Position numbers and translations under genes: made by a program
Origin: Conexibacter sp.
GTDB lineage: Bacteria; Actinomycetota; Thermoleophilia; Solirubrobacterales; Solirubrobacteraceae
DNA: 7,163 bases
NCBI GenBank assembly: GCA_025964295.1
Contig: JAOPZD010000120.1
Coordinates: 1-7,163 of the forward strand
Direction of reading: 5' to 3'
Shown: in pieces, positions 1 through 6,515 of the stretch
Numbering within the stretch: the first letter of the stretch is position 1
Layout: each line of letters opens with the position of its first letter
Notes under the pieces: model-generated
What the model saw: the letters and a program-made list of their open reading frames with translations, nothing else
What the model was told of the DNA's origin: nothing
The model's database searches: none

Positions 1-1075
1 CGATCATGGCCTGAGCGCCCGCCGCCGCGCGGTGGCCGCAGGAGCGCGGCGGGGGCGGCGGCTCGCGGACCAGCGCGCGCATGATGTCGGCCATCTGCGC
101 CGAGGAGGTCTCCCAGTCCGGCCAGGCGCGCGCGGTCTCCAGCGCGCCCTCGCGCAGGCGCTGCAGCAGGACGCGGTCGCGGGCCAGGAGGTCGAGCGCG
201 CGGGCGGTGCCAACCGGGTCGTCCCAGTCGACGACCAGCGCGTTGCGGTCGTGGACGACGTAGTCCTCATGGCCGGTGACCGGGTTGGTCACGCAGGTCG
301 CGCCCATGTGGAAGGCCTCCAGCGGCGGGCCGTACATGCCCTCGGCGCGCGAGAGCTTGAGCAGGACGTCGTGGCGCGCGAAGAGCGCGGCCATCTCGCG
401 GTGCGGGATGGCGCCGAGGTGCTCGTCGACGCCGGGCGGCGGGGCCGCGCCCGGCTCGGGCGGCGAGGGCGTGACGAGCGTGACGCGGGCCGGCTCGCGC
501 ATCAGGCGCACGGACTCCAGCGCGTGGGGCACGCCCTTGCGGATGAGGTCCAGCCCGCCCTCGATCACGATCCGCAGCGGGCCGTCGTGAACCGGTGGCG
601 CCGGAGGAGACGTGAACGTCTCCTTGGCCATGCCCGAGGCGACGTAGAAGGCGGGGTTGCCGGGCTGCATGTCCTCGACGGTCCGGTGGATCCAGCGGGC
701 GGCGGTGATGAAGCGCACCGGGAGGCCGTAGACCTGGGCGAAGCCGAGGCGGTCCGGGGCGCCGGGTGGGTAGTGGCTGTCCTCGAGCAGCTGGAGGAAG
801 TGCGCGTGGCGCTGGGCGTCGAGCTCGAAGAGCGCGAACGCGGTCTCCCACCACGTCGCGACCGCGACGTCGAAGCTCCGCGCGCGCGCCTCGTCGAGGT
901 CGATCACCTCGAGGTTGTCGAGGCCGCGGTAGGCCCAGTCCGGACGCGTCTGGGAGGCGACCCGCACCAGCGTGCCGGGCATGTCGTGGTCCAGCGTGAG
1001 CTGCCGGGCGTGCTCGATCACGATGCCGGCGCCGCCGGAGAGCGTGAGGTCGGGCAGCAGCCAGGCGATGCGCAT
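1..1075 (-). CDS. GT4-type glycosyltransferase (partial, 3' end beyond the window)
   Basis: Putative retaining GT-B glycosyltransferase that would transfer a sugar from an activated donor to a growing surface glycan in the cytosol. The visible 358 residues start MRIAWLLPDL, followed by the glycine-rich loop SGGAG (13-17) of the N-terminal Rossmann half. The C-terminal half starts near 167 (PLRIVIEGG), has RKG at 179-181, and carries the family's EX7E motif as E245 and E253 in EGMYGPPLE, followed by NPVTGHEDYV (264-273), the usual donor-pocket region. A proline run (REPPPPP, 337-343) marks the end of the GT fold; the frame is still open at the left edge, so a tail or extra domain may follow. 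ATG at 1075 was chosen because the Rossmann strand begins there and a -10 box lies 6 nt upstream; there is no Shine-Dalgarno. It is divergent from the next gene. Fold call is firm; the sugar and acceptor are unknown. Confidence 0.9.
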   Translation of the reverse strand, partial: MRIAWLLPDLTLSGGAGIVIEHARQLTLDHDMPGTLVRVASQTRPDWAYRGLDNLEVIDLDEARARSFDVAVATWWETAFALFELDAQRHAHFLQLLEDSHYPPGAPDRLGFAQVYGLPVRFITAARWIHRTVEDMQPGNPAFYVASGMAKETFTSPPAPPVHDGPLRIVIEGGLDLIRKGVPHALESVRLMREPARVTLVTPSPPEPGAAPPPGVDEHLGAIPHREMAALFARHDVLLKLSRAEGMYGPPLEAFHMGATCVTNPVTGHEDYVVHDRNALVVDWDDPVGTARALDLLARDRVLLQRLREGALETARAWPDWETSSAQMADIMRALVREPPPPPRSCGHRAAAGAQAMI

Positions 1076-1080
1076 CCGAC

Positions 1081-1086
1081 TATCCT
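1081..1086 (+). promoter_or_regulatory. Predicted -10 box of a leaderless promoter for the CgeB-like gene
   Basis: TATCCT matches TANNNT and ends 7 nt before the GTG at 1094, so the transcript would begin at about the start codon. There is no Shine-Dalgarno between them and no recognisable -35. It shares the core CCTAGG palindrome (1084-1089) with the opposite-strand -10, so the two promoters probably compete for polymerase. Confidence 0.55.
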
Positions 1087-1087
1087 A
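1082..1087 (-). promoter_or_regulatory. Predicted -10 box of a leaderless promoter for the minus-strand GT4 gene
   Basis: On the minus strand TAGGAT fits the actinobacterial TANNNT -10 pattern and ends 6 nt before the ATG at 1075. Transcription would start at or next to the A of the start codon, and no Shine-Dalgarno is present, consistent with a leaderless mRNA. No good -35 is visible, which is common in high-GC actinobacteria. It overlaps the opposite-strand -10 by five bases. Inferred from sequence only. Confidence 0.55.
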
Positions 1088-1093
1088 GGCGCG

Positions 1094-1948
1094 GTGCGGG
1101 TGACGTTCGTGGGCCGCGAGGCCGACCATCGGCCGTGGGTCCTGAGCGCGCCGGCGGGCGACGTCGTGCCGGCCTTCGTCGACGCCGCGGCCGGCCTCGA
1201 CGCGGTGCGCGAGACGCGCCCCGACGCGGTCGTCGTCTTCACGCCGCGCGAGCTCGACGGCGCCGCGTTGGGGGCCGAGACCGGCGCGCGCACCCTCGCG
1301 GTGGTGACCGACACCGGCTTCGCCCCGGGCGTCGAGGACGTGTGGACGCCGGAGGGCGAGCTGCCCGCCGCGCCCGCGGACGCGCTGCCCGCCGGCTACG
1401 ACCGCGTCCTGGCCACCGATCCGCTGCTCGCGCGCGCCGCCGGCGCGTGGCGCTCGGCACCGCTGCCGGTCGACGACGCGCGCTTCGCGGACGTCGTGCC
1501 GGCCACGGGCGCTCCGCGCATCGTCTTCCACGGCGAGCCGACCGAGTGGCGCTCGTACTGGCTGGGCGATCTCGTCGAGCACTACGGCCTCCTGCACGCC
1601 GCGCCGGGCGACCCCGACTTCGACCGCGCGACCGTCGGCCTCTGCCTGCGCGCCGACCGCCAGGCCCCCGAGTTCCCGGCGCACGCGCTGCTGCACCTCG
1701 CCGCCGGCCACCTCCTGCTGACCGAGCCGCTGCGCCCGCTGCGCGGCCTGGAGCCCGGCCTGGACCACGTCGAGGTCCGCGAGCCGATCGACGCCCTGCA
1801 CGTCCTGCACCAGGTCCGCCGCCGCCCCGCCGCCTTCGAGCACGTCCGGATGCGCGCGCGGATCCGGATGGAGCAGTTCCGCGCCTCGGTGATGTGGCCG
1901 CGGATCCTGGCCGACCTGCAGGCCGACGTCGCCGCCTACGCGCCGTAG
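1094..1948 (+). CDS. CgeB-like putative glycosyltransferase
   Basis: A 284-residue protein beginning VRVTFVGREAD. It resembles the CgeB/spore-maturation-type GT-B glycosyltransferases. The N-terminal half has Rossmann-like strands (DAVVVFTPREL 44-54; ARTLAVVTDTGF 65-76; YDRVLATDP 102-110). After 140 comes PRIVFHGEPTEWRSYWL (141-157), then a C-terminal part resembling the CgeB end: a hydrophobic helix, LLLTEPLRPL (207-216), GLEPGLDHVEV (218-228) and REPIDALHVL (229-238). The tail is arginine-rich and helical (243-270), as is common in this group. A clear EX7E is not visible, so donor chemistry is uncertain and loss of activity is possible. GTG at 1094 was chosen from the -10 spacing; GTG at 1100 is an alternative. 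The long open frame on the opposite strand encodes only low-complexity R/A/G/V-rich sequence and is a high-GC shadow. The 3' end overlaps the convergent GT4 gene by 13 bp. Confidence 0.82.
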   Translation: MRVTFVGREADHRPWVLSAPAGDVVPAFVDAAAGLDAVRETRPDAVVVFTPRELDGAALGAETGARTLAVVTDTGFAPGVEDVWTPEGELPAAPADALPAGYDRVLATDPLLARAAGAWRSAPLPVDDARFADVVPATGAPRIVFHGEPTEWRSYWLGDLVEHYGLLHAAPGDPDFDRATVGLCLRADRQAPEFPAHALLHLAAGHLLLTEPLRPLRGLEPGLDHVEVREPIDALHVLHQVRRRPAAFEHVRMRARIRMEQFRASVMWPRILADLQADVAAYAP

Positions 1949-3078
1949 CGCGCCAGCACCTGGGCCAGCGCGGTGCGGATGCTCAGCTGCTCGGCGTGCT
2001 CGGCGAACCAGTCCACCGTGGACTCGCGCAGCGCCGCGCCGCCCTCGACGGCCTTGACGATCGCGTCGGCCAGCGACCGCGGCGAGAGGTCCGGGGCGAC
2101 GAAGCCGTTGACGCCCTCCACGATGTGCTCGGTCGAGGCGTTGTCGGGCGCGTCGACGAGCACGCTCGGGACGCCCAGCGACGCGGCCTCGACGACGACC
2201 AGGCCGTAGCCCTCGCGCGTCGAGGGCAGGATCAGGCACGCCGCGCGCGCCAGCGCGTCGTCCAGGACGTCCTGCTCGACGAAGCCCGGCGCGTCGACGA
2301 CGCCCTCGGCGCCGAGGGCAGCGATCGCGGCGCGCACGTCGTCGAGGTCCGGGCCCGCGCCGAAGATCGTCGCGCGCAGCTCGGGGACCCGCTCGCGCGC
2401 GGCCATCACGGCCGGGACGACGGCGGGCGCGTGCTTCTCGGGGATCATCCGGCCGGCGAAGACCGCCAGCGGCTCGGCCGGCCGCGGCGTGCGGCGCTCG
2501 GTCGGCCCGGTCCACATCCCGCGCAGGACGGTGGGCTCGCCGCGCAGGCCCAGCTCGCGCAGGCGCTGGGCGTGCAGCGCGCTGGAGCAGAACGCCTCCT
2601 GCCTGAAGCGCGCGCAGCTGCGCTGGACGAACGCGGCGACGCGTCCCTTGGCCGGGCCGAGGTACTCCTTCCAGTAGGCGTCGCTCCACACCTCGAACCA
2701 GTCCGACGCCAGCCGGTAGCGGCCGATCCGGCGCACGAGGCCCGCCGCGAGCAGGCCGAAGAAGGGCGCGGCGCTGACGTGGACGACGTCGTAGCGGCCG
2801 CGATGGGCGGCCAGATGGCGCGCCACGCCGCGCCCGAAGCGCAGCGCCTGGCCGATCGTGCGGTTGCCGTCGGGGCCGTAGAGCTGCTCGGCGGGGGAGA
2901 CCGCGATGACCCGCACGCCGGGGATCGCGGGCTCGTCGCCGTCCTCCCATTGCCGGCGCGTCAGGTACGTGACGTCGTGCCCCGCGGCGGCCAGCGCCTC
3001 AGCAACGGCGCGCATCCAGCGCTCCGCGCCGCCGACGGTCCAGGGGAAGAGGCAGTCATAGACCAGGCAGATCCGCAT
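1936..3078 (-). CDS. GT4-family glycosyltransferase
   Basis: A complete 380-residue GT-B glycosyltransferase, normal length for GT4, expected to add a sugar to a lipid-linked or nascent surface glycan on the cytosolic face. It opens MRICLVYDCLFPWTVGGAER, with the GG (16-17) of the acceptor-side loop. The C-terminal donor domain begins near 203 with LAVFAGRMIPEKH, containing the R210 and K215 that usually contact the nucleotide phosphates. GAGPDLDDV follows at 240-248. The EX7E motif is E289 and E297 in EGYGLVVVE, followed by GVPSVLVDAPDNASTE (302-317) and NGFVAP (324-329). ATG at 3078 starts directly at the first Rossmann strand. An in-frame TTG at 3132 would add 18 residues lacking family character and has no useful Shine-Dalgarno. 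No convincing TANNNT box lies upstream, so its promoter is undefined. It is convergent with the CgeB-like gene. Family certain, sugar specificity unknown. Confidence 0.93.
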   Translation of the reverse strand: MRICLVYDCLFPWTVGGAERWMRAVAEALAAAGHDVTYLTRRQWEDGDEPAIPGVRVIAVSPAEQLYGPDGNRTIGQALRFGRGVARHLAAHRGRYDVVHVSAAPFFGLLAAGLVRRIGRYRLASDWFEVWSDAYWKEYLGPAKGRVAAFVQRSCARFRQEAFCSSALHAQRLRELGLRGEPTVLRGMWTGPTERRTPRPAEPLAVFAGRMIPEKHAPAVVPAVMAARERVPELRATIFGAGPDLDDVRAAIAALGAEGVVDAPGFVEQDVLDDALARAACLILPSTREGYGLVVVEAASLGVPSVLVDAPDNASTEHIVEGVNGFVAPDLSPRSLADAIVKAVEGGAALRESTVDWFAEHAEQLSIRTALAQVLARYGA

Positions 3079-3109
3079 CGGCCGGGGAGGTTCGCACAGG
3101 CGGGCCGGG

Positions 3110-3115
3110 TACAAT
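3110..3115 (+). promoter_or_regulatory. Predicted -10 box for the GT2-DUF2304(-ABC) gene string
   Basis: TACAAT is close to the sigma70/SigA consensus TATAAT and stands out in this very GC-rich sequence, in the gap between divergent genes. No matching -35 is present at 16-18 bp. The predicted start would be near 3122, giving a 5' leader of about 75 nt to the TTG at 3198 or 43 nt to the GTG at 3165. Confidence 0.45.
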
Positions 3116-3182
3116 TCCTCGGGCTCGCGCAACCTCGCGCGCCGCTGCCCGTTGTCGTCATACCGTGCACGACCGCGTAGTC

Positions 3183-3188
3183 AGAGGG
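3183..3188 (+). promoter_or_regulatory. Ribosome binding site supporting the TTG start of the GT2 gene
   Basis: AGAGGG lies 9 nt before TTG at 3198. The longer alternative start, GTG at 3165, has neither a Shine-Dalgarno nor a leaderless -10 box. The 11 extra codons it would add include GTA and AGA, which are rare in this GC-rich sequence. This favours TTG 3198. Confidence 0.5.
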
Positions 3189-3197
3189 TTCTCCCGC

Positions 3198-3911
3198 TTG
3201 TCTCAGTGCCTCGTCGTCATCCCGGCTTACAACGAGGCGGCCAACGTGGCCGCTGTGATCGGCGACGTCCGCCGCGCCCTGCCGGGCTTCGACGTGCTGG
3301 TGATCGACGACGGATCGGCCGACGAGACGGCGTCGCGCGCGCGCCGCGCCGGGGCCAAGGTGCTGCGCCTGCCGGTCAACTCCGGCTACGGCGTCGCGCT
3401 GCAGTCGGGCTACAAGTACGCCGTCCGCCACGGCTACGAGACCGTCGCCCAGATGGACGCCGACGGCCAGCACCGCGCCGAGTACATGCCCGAGCTGCTG
3501 GCGCGGATCACCGACGGCAGCGCCGACATCGTCATCGGGTCGCGCTTCCTGGACAACGACGGCCACTACACGCCGTCGCGCGCCCGCGCCATCGGGATGG
3601 GCATCTTCAGCCGCCTGGCGTCGCGGATCATGAGCCAGCACGTCAGCGACCCGACCTCGGGCTACCAGGTGATGCGCGTCGACGTGGCGCGCTTCTTCTG
3701 CACCGACGTCTACCCGGCCGACTACCCCGACGCCGACATCCTGATCCTGCTGCACCGCTCCGGCTTCCGGGTCGCCGAGGTCGGGGTCCAGATGCGGATG
3801 CCGACGGGCAAGTCCATGCACTCGGGGCACCGCAGCCTGTACTACGTCTACAAGATGTTCCTGTCCATCCTGGTCACGCTGCTGCGCCCCGCGCAGGAGC
3901 CCCGCGCCTGA
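3198..3911 (+). CDS. GT2 glycosyltransferase, dolichyl/polyprenyl-phosphate mannosyltransferase-like
   Basis: A 237-residue GT-A fold enzyme of the DPM1-like GT2 group, which usually moves a sugar from an NDP donor to a polyprenyl phosphate at the inner membrane face. Residue numbers use TTG 3198. IPAYNE (8-13) is the first strand and loop; VIDDGSADET (35-44) binds the nucleotide; QMDADGQH (85-92) holds the metal-binding DXD (D87, D89); GSRF is at 114-117; DPTSGYQVMR (151-160) is the acceptor loop typical of this group. There is no transmembrane domain beyond a hydrophobic C-terminal stretch near 221-229, so it probably needs a membrane partner. The next gene, which starts within its stop codon (TGATG), encodes such a candidate. 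The start could instead be GTG at 3165 (248 residues). Whether the sugar is mannose or glucose, and the acceptor identity, are unproven. Confidence 0.92.
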   Translation: MSQCLVVIPAYNEAANVAAVIGDVRRALPGFDVLVIDDGSADETASRARRAGAKVLRLPVNSGYGVALQSGYKYAVRHGYETVAQMDADGQHRAEYMPELLARITDGSADIVIGSRFLDNDGHYTPSRARAIGMGIFSRLASRIMSQHVSDPTSGYQVMRVDVARFFCTDVYPADYPDADILILLHRSGFRVAEVGVQMRMPTGKSMHSGHRSLYYVYKMFLSILVTLLRPAQEPRA

Positions 3912-4321
3912 TGGACATCCGGATCCGCATCCTGACGATCGGCGGCGCGGTCGCGATCCTGCTGATGGTCGTCGAGCTCGTGCGGCGGCGCAAGCTCAAG
4001 GAGGAGTACTCGGTCCTCTGGGTCTTCACCGCGGTGTTCATCCTCCTGGTGTCGGTGTGGTTCTCGCTGCTCAGCAAGGTCACGCACGCGATCGGCGCGA
4101 TCTCGCCCGCGAGCACGCTGTTCTTCTTCGGGCTGCTGTTCTGCCTCGTGCTCCTGCTGCACTTCTCGGTCCGGATCAGCTCGCTGGAGCGGCGGCTGAC
4201 CTCGCTGGTCCAGGAGGTCGGGCTGCTGAGCGTCGAGGAGCCCGACGAGGAGCCGGTCGCCGAGGCTCCCACGCCCGAGCCCCAGCCCGCGCACGTCGCC
4301 GAGACGGCGCTCGAGCGCTAG
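3911..4321 (+). CDS. DUF2304 small membrane protein
   Basis: A 136-residue integral membrane protein with three predicted hydrophobic segments: about 7-24, 34-54 and 66-88. Between the first two is RRRKLKEEYSVLWVF (25-39), the characteristic charged-then-aromatic signature of DUF2304. After the third segment comes a short amphipathic helix (SSLERRLTSLVQEVG, 90-104) that could form a coiled coil, then an acidic, proline-rich, probably disordered tail (107-136). Its ATG overlaps the GT2 stop by one base, so translation is almost certainly coupled. DUF2304 proteins have no settled function but are commonly encoded beside DPM1-like GT2 enzymes. By analogy with the DPM2/DPM3 subunits of eukaryotic dolichol-phosphate-mannose synthase, it may tether the GT2 to the membrane; that is inference. 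Confidence 0.9.
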   Translation: MDIRIRILTIGGAVAILLMVVELVRRRKLKEEYSVLWVFTAVFILLVSVWFSLLSKVTHAIGAISPASTLFFFGLLFCLVLLLHFSVRISSLERRLTSLVQEVGLLSVEEPDEEPVAEAPTPEPQPAHVAETALER

Positions 4322-4333
4322 ATGGCCCGCCCC

Positions 4334-4339
4334 TACTCT
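4334..4339 (+). promoter_or_regulatory. Predicted -10 box of a leaderless internal promoter for the ABC transporter genes
   Basis: TACTCT fits TANNNT and ends 8 nt before the ATG at 4348, with no Shine-Dalgarno in the 26-bp gap after the DUF2304 stop. This is the same arrangement as at 1081-1087. It would allow the exporter pair to be transcribed separately from the upstream GT2-DUF2304 pair. No clear -35 is present. Confidence 0.5.
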
Positions 4340-4347
4340 CGTTGCCG

Positions 4348-5619
4348 ATGAGCACCCGGCCTCCAGCCGTCCACGTCGAGGACGTGGCGAAGTCCTTCAG
4401 CATCCCGCGCGAGCGGGTCCACACGCTCAAGGAGCGCGTGCTGCACCCGCTGCGCCGCGCCGCGCACGACGAGTTCGAGGCGCTGCGCGGCGTGTCGTTC
4501 ACCGTCGAGCCGGGCGAGTTCTACGGGATCGTCGGGCGCAACGGCTCGGGCAAGTCCACGCTGTTGAAGTGCCTCGCCGGGATCTACCGGACCGACCGCG
4601 GCGCGATCTACGTCGACGGGCGCGTCTCCACGTTCATCGAGCTGGGCGTCGGGTTCAACCCCGACCTGGCCGCGTTCGACAACGTGATGCTCAACGCGAC
4701 CATGTTGGGGTTGTCGCCCAAGGAGGCGCGGCGCCGCTATGACCGCATCATCGACTACGCCGAGCTGCACGACTTCACCCACCTGAAGATCAAGAACTAC
4801 TCGTCGGGCATCCTCGTCCGGCTGGCGTTCAGCGTGATGATCCAGGTCGACGCCGACATCCTGCTCATCGACGAGGTGCTGGCCGTCGGCGACGCCGCGT
4901 TCTCGCAGAAGTGCTTCGACGAGTTCGGCCGCATCCGCCGCAGCGGCGCGACGGTCCTGCTCGTCACGCACGACATGAGCGCCGTGCAGCGCTTCTGCGA
5001 CCGCGCGATGGTCATGGAGAACGGCAAGGTCGTGCAGGTCGGCGACGTCGACGCCGTGGCCGACAAGTACCTGCAGCTGAACTTCTCCGAGGAGGCCCGG
5101 GCCGCGGCCGCCGGCGAGGAAGGTCCCGTGACCGTCGTGGCGGGGGAGGGTGAGACCGTGCGCGCGGCCGGCGACGGCCACGCTGAGATCCTCGAGGCGT
5201 GGGTCGAGGACGGCAACGGCGGCCGCCTCGAGGTCGCGCCGACCGGGTCGCCGACCGCCGTCTGCTTCCGCGTCCGGTTCCACGAGGACGTCCAGGATCC
5301 GGTCTTCGCCGTGGGCCTGGACGACTCGCAGGGCAACGGGCTGTTCTCGGCGACCAACGCCTTCGACGGGCCGTCGGGCTTCTTCGGCGCGGGCACCGAG
5401 CACATCGTGCATGTCTCGTTCCAGAACTTCCTAGGCCCGGAGCGCTACGCGATCAGCGCGTCGGTCGCGCCCGACGGCAACGGGCTGCGCTTCCACGACA
5501 AGCGCGACCGCATCGCGCGGTTCGCGGTCACCGACGGCCGGCCGCGGGCGTCGATGACCGCGCTGCCCTACCACGTCGACGTCGTGCCCGCGCACGCGCG
5601 CGAGGAGGTCGCTCCGTGA
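4348..5619 (+). CDS. wzt: Polysaccharide ABC exporter ATPase, Wzt type with C-terminal glycan-binding domain
   Basis: A 423-residue ATP-binding subunit that powers export of a lipid-linked polysaccharide across the inner membrane with the permease encoded next. The nucleotide-binding domain covers about 8-245: Walker A GRNGSGKST (63-71), signature YSSGI (151-155, the YSSG variant usual in Wzt/TagH in place of LSGGQ), Walker B DILLIDE (170-176) and switch histidine in THD (H208). ELGVGFNPDL (98-107) is typical of this exporter family. A linker (247-275) leads to a domain of about 278-397 rich in beta strands and matching the Wzt C-terminal type (CFRVRF, AVGLDDSQGNGLFSATN, RYAISASVAPDGNGLRFHD). 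In E. coli O9a this domain binds the modified end of the O-antigen. ATG at 4348 was chosen from family alignment and the upstream -10 box. The stop overlaps the permease start by 4 bp. A TagH-like teichoic acid role is less likely because of the Wzt-type tail. Confidence 0.94.
   Translation: MSTRPPAVHVEDVAKSFSIPRERVHTLKERVLHPLRRAAHDEFEALRGVSFTVEPGEFYGIVGRNGSGKSTLLKCLAGIYRTDRGAIYVDGRVSTFIELGVGFNPDLAAFDNVMLNATMLGLSPKEARRRYDRIIDYAELHDFTHLKIKNYSSGILVRLAFSVMIQVDADILLIDEVLAVGDAAFSQKCFDEFGRIRRSGATVLLVTHDMSAVQRFCDRAMVMENGKVVQVGDVDAVADKYLQLNFSEEARAAAAGEEGPVTVVAGEGETVRAAGDGHAEILEAWVEDGNGGRLEVAPTGSPTAVCFRVRFHEDVQDPVFAVGLDDSQGNGLFSATNAFDGPSGFFGAGTEHIVHVSFQNFLGPERYAISASVAPDGNGLRFHDKRDRIARFAVTDGRPRASMTALPYHVDVVPAHAREEVAP
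5604..5608 (+). promoter_or_regulatory. Strong ribosome binding site for the permease gene
   Basis: GGAGG lies 7 nt before GTG at 5616, inside the end of the ATPase gene. This is the best Shine-Dalgarno in the window. It fixes the permease start and fits coupled, stoichiometric production of the two exporter subunits. Confidence 0.75.
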
Positions 5620-6515
5620 GCGCGGTGACCCGCACACCGCCGTCGTCGCCCGATCGCCCGCCGCTGCCCCCGGGCCTTGGCGCGCCGATCAAGGGCCCGA
5701 CCGCGATGGGCAGCGACTTCGGGCGCATGCTGCGCCTGACGTGGACGCTGGCGGTCACCGACTTCAAGCTGCGCTACTTCGGCTCGCTGCTGGGCTACCT
5801 GTGGTCGCTCGTCCAGCCGCTGATGCTCTTCGGCGTGCTGTACACGGTGTTCAGCGTGCTGCTGGACTTCGGCGGCAGCGAGAAGTACTACCCCGTCGCG
5901 CTGCTGGCCGGCATCGTGATGTTCAACTTCATCGGCGAGGCGACCAGCGGCGCGGTGCGCTCGATCATGAATCGCGAGCCGCTGGTGCGCAAGATCGAGT
6001 TCCCGCGCCTGGCGGTCCCGCTGGCGACGGTGCTCACGGCGCTGTTCAACTACGTGTTGAACCTCGTGCCCGTGTTCGTGTTCCTGCTCATCGCGGGCGG
6101 CACGCCGCGCTGGACCTGGTTCGAGCTGCCCGTGATCGTGCTGCTGCTGACCGTCTGGCTCGCGGGCATCGCGATGTTCCTGTCGGCGGTCTTCGTGCGC
6201 TATCGCGACATCGAGCCGATCTGGTCGGTCGTCATGCAGGTGCTGTTCTACGCGACGCCGATCTTCTACACGCTCGACACGGTCGCGCAGAAGACGGGCA
6301 AGGACTGGGTCCCCAACCTCTTCATGATCAACCCCTTCGCGGCGCTGCTCCAGCAGTTCCGCCACGCGATCGTCGACCCATCGCACCTGAGCGCCGCGGC
6401 AGCGATCGGCGGGACCTTGCGCCTGGCGGCGCCCCTGCTGGTCGTGGTGCTCACGGTCGCCATCGGCTGGACGGTGTTCAGCCGGATGGCGCCGAAGGTG
6501 GCGGAGGACCTGTAG
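5616..6515 (+). CDS. wzm: Polysaccharide ABC exporter permease, Wzm/TagG type (ABC-2)
   Basis: A 299-residue integral membrane subunit that forms the channel for glycan export with the Wzt-type ATPase. A proline-rich cytosolic N-terminus (1-30) precedes an amphipathic interface region with the family motif FKLRYFGSLLGYLWSLVQP (50-68). Six hydrophobic segments follow at about 62-83, 93-108, 135-160, 170-194, 202-219 and 268-290. Other family marks are EPLVRKIEFPR (121-131), the cytosolic coupling region; VRYRDIEPIW (194-203); YATPIFY (212-218); and NPFAALLQQFR (239-249). GTG at 5616 overlaps the ATPase stop (GTGA) and has a strong Shine-Dalgarno; Met31 (ATG at 5706) is an alternative start that lacks the coupling. 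Length and topology are normal for Wzm. Teichoic-acid export (TagG) is the main alternative. Confidence 0.95.
   Translation: MSAVTRTPPSSPDRPPLPPGLGAPIKGPTAMGSDFGRMLRLTWTLAVTDFKLRYFGSLLGYLWSLVQPLMLFGVLYTVFSVLLDFGGSEKYYPVALLAGIVMFNFIGEATSGAVRSIMNREPLVRKIEFPRLAVPLATVLTALFNYVLNLVPVFVFLLIAGGTPRWTWFELPVIVLLLTVWLAGIAMFLSAVFVRYRDIEPIWSVVMQVLFYATPIFYTLDTVAQKTGKDWVPNLFMINPFAALLQQFRHAIVDPSHLSAAAAIGGTLRLAAPLLVVVLTVAIGWTVFSRMAPKVAEDL

Noticed and set aside
32..1093. Plus-strand open frame extending the CgeB-like gene upstream to position 32
   Set aside because: It lies antisense to the GT4 gene, which has clear motifs. The extension is low-complexity and the family-like sequence begins only at 1094.
1085..2950. 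Very long minus-strand open frame (about 620 codons) across two genes
   Set aside because: It is antisense to the CgeB-like gene and out of frame with the GT4 gene. Its product is R/A/G/V-rich without any motif, a usual artefact of high GC.
3079..3132. TTG start at 3132 adding 18 residues to the GT4 glycosyltransferase
   Set aside because: The extension has no family character and no proper Shine-Dalgarno. The Rossmann strand begins at the ATG at 3078.
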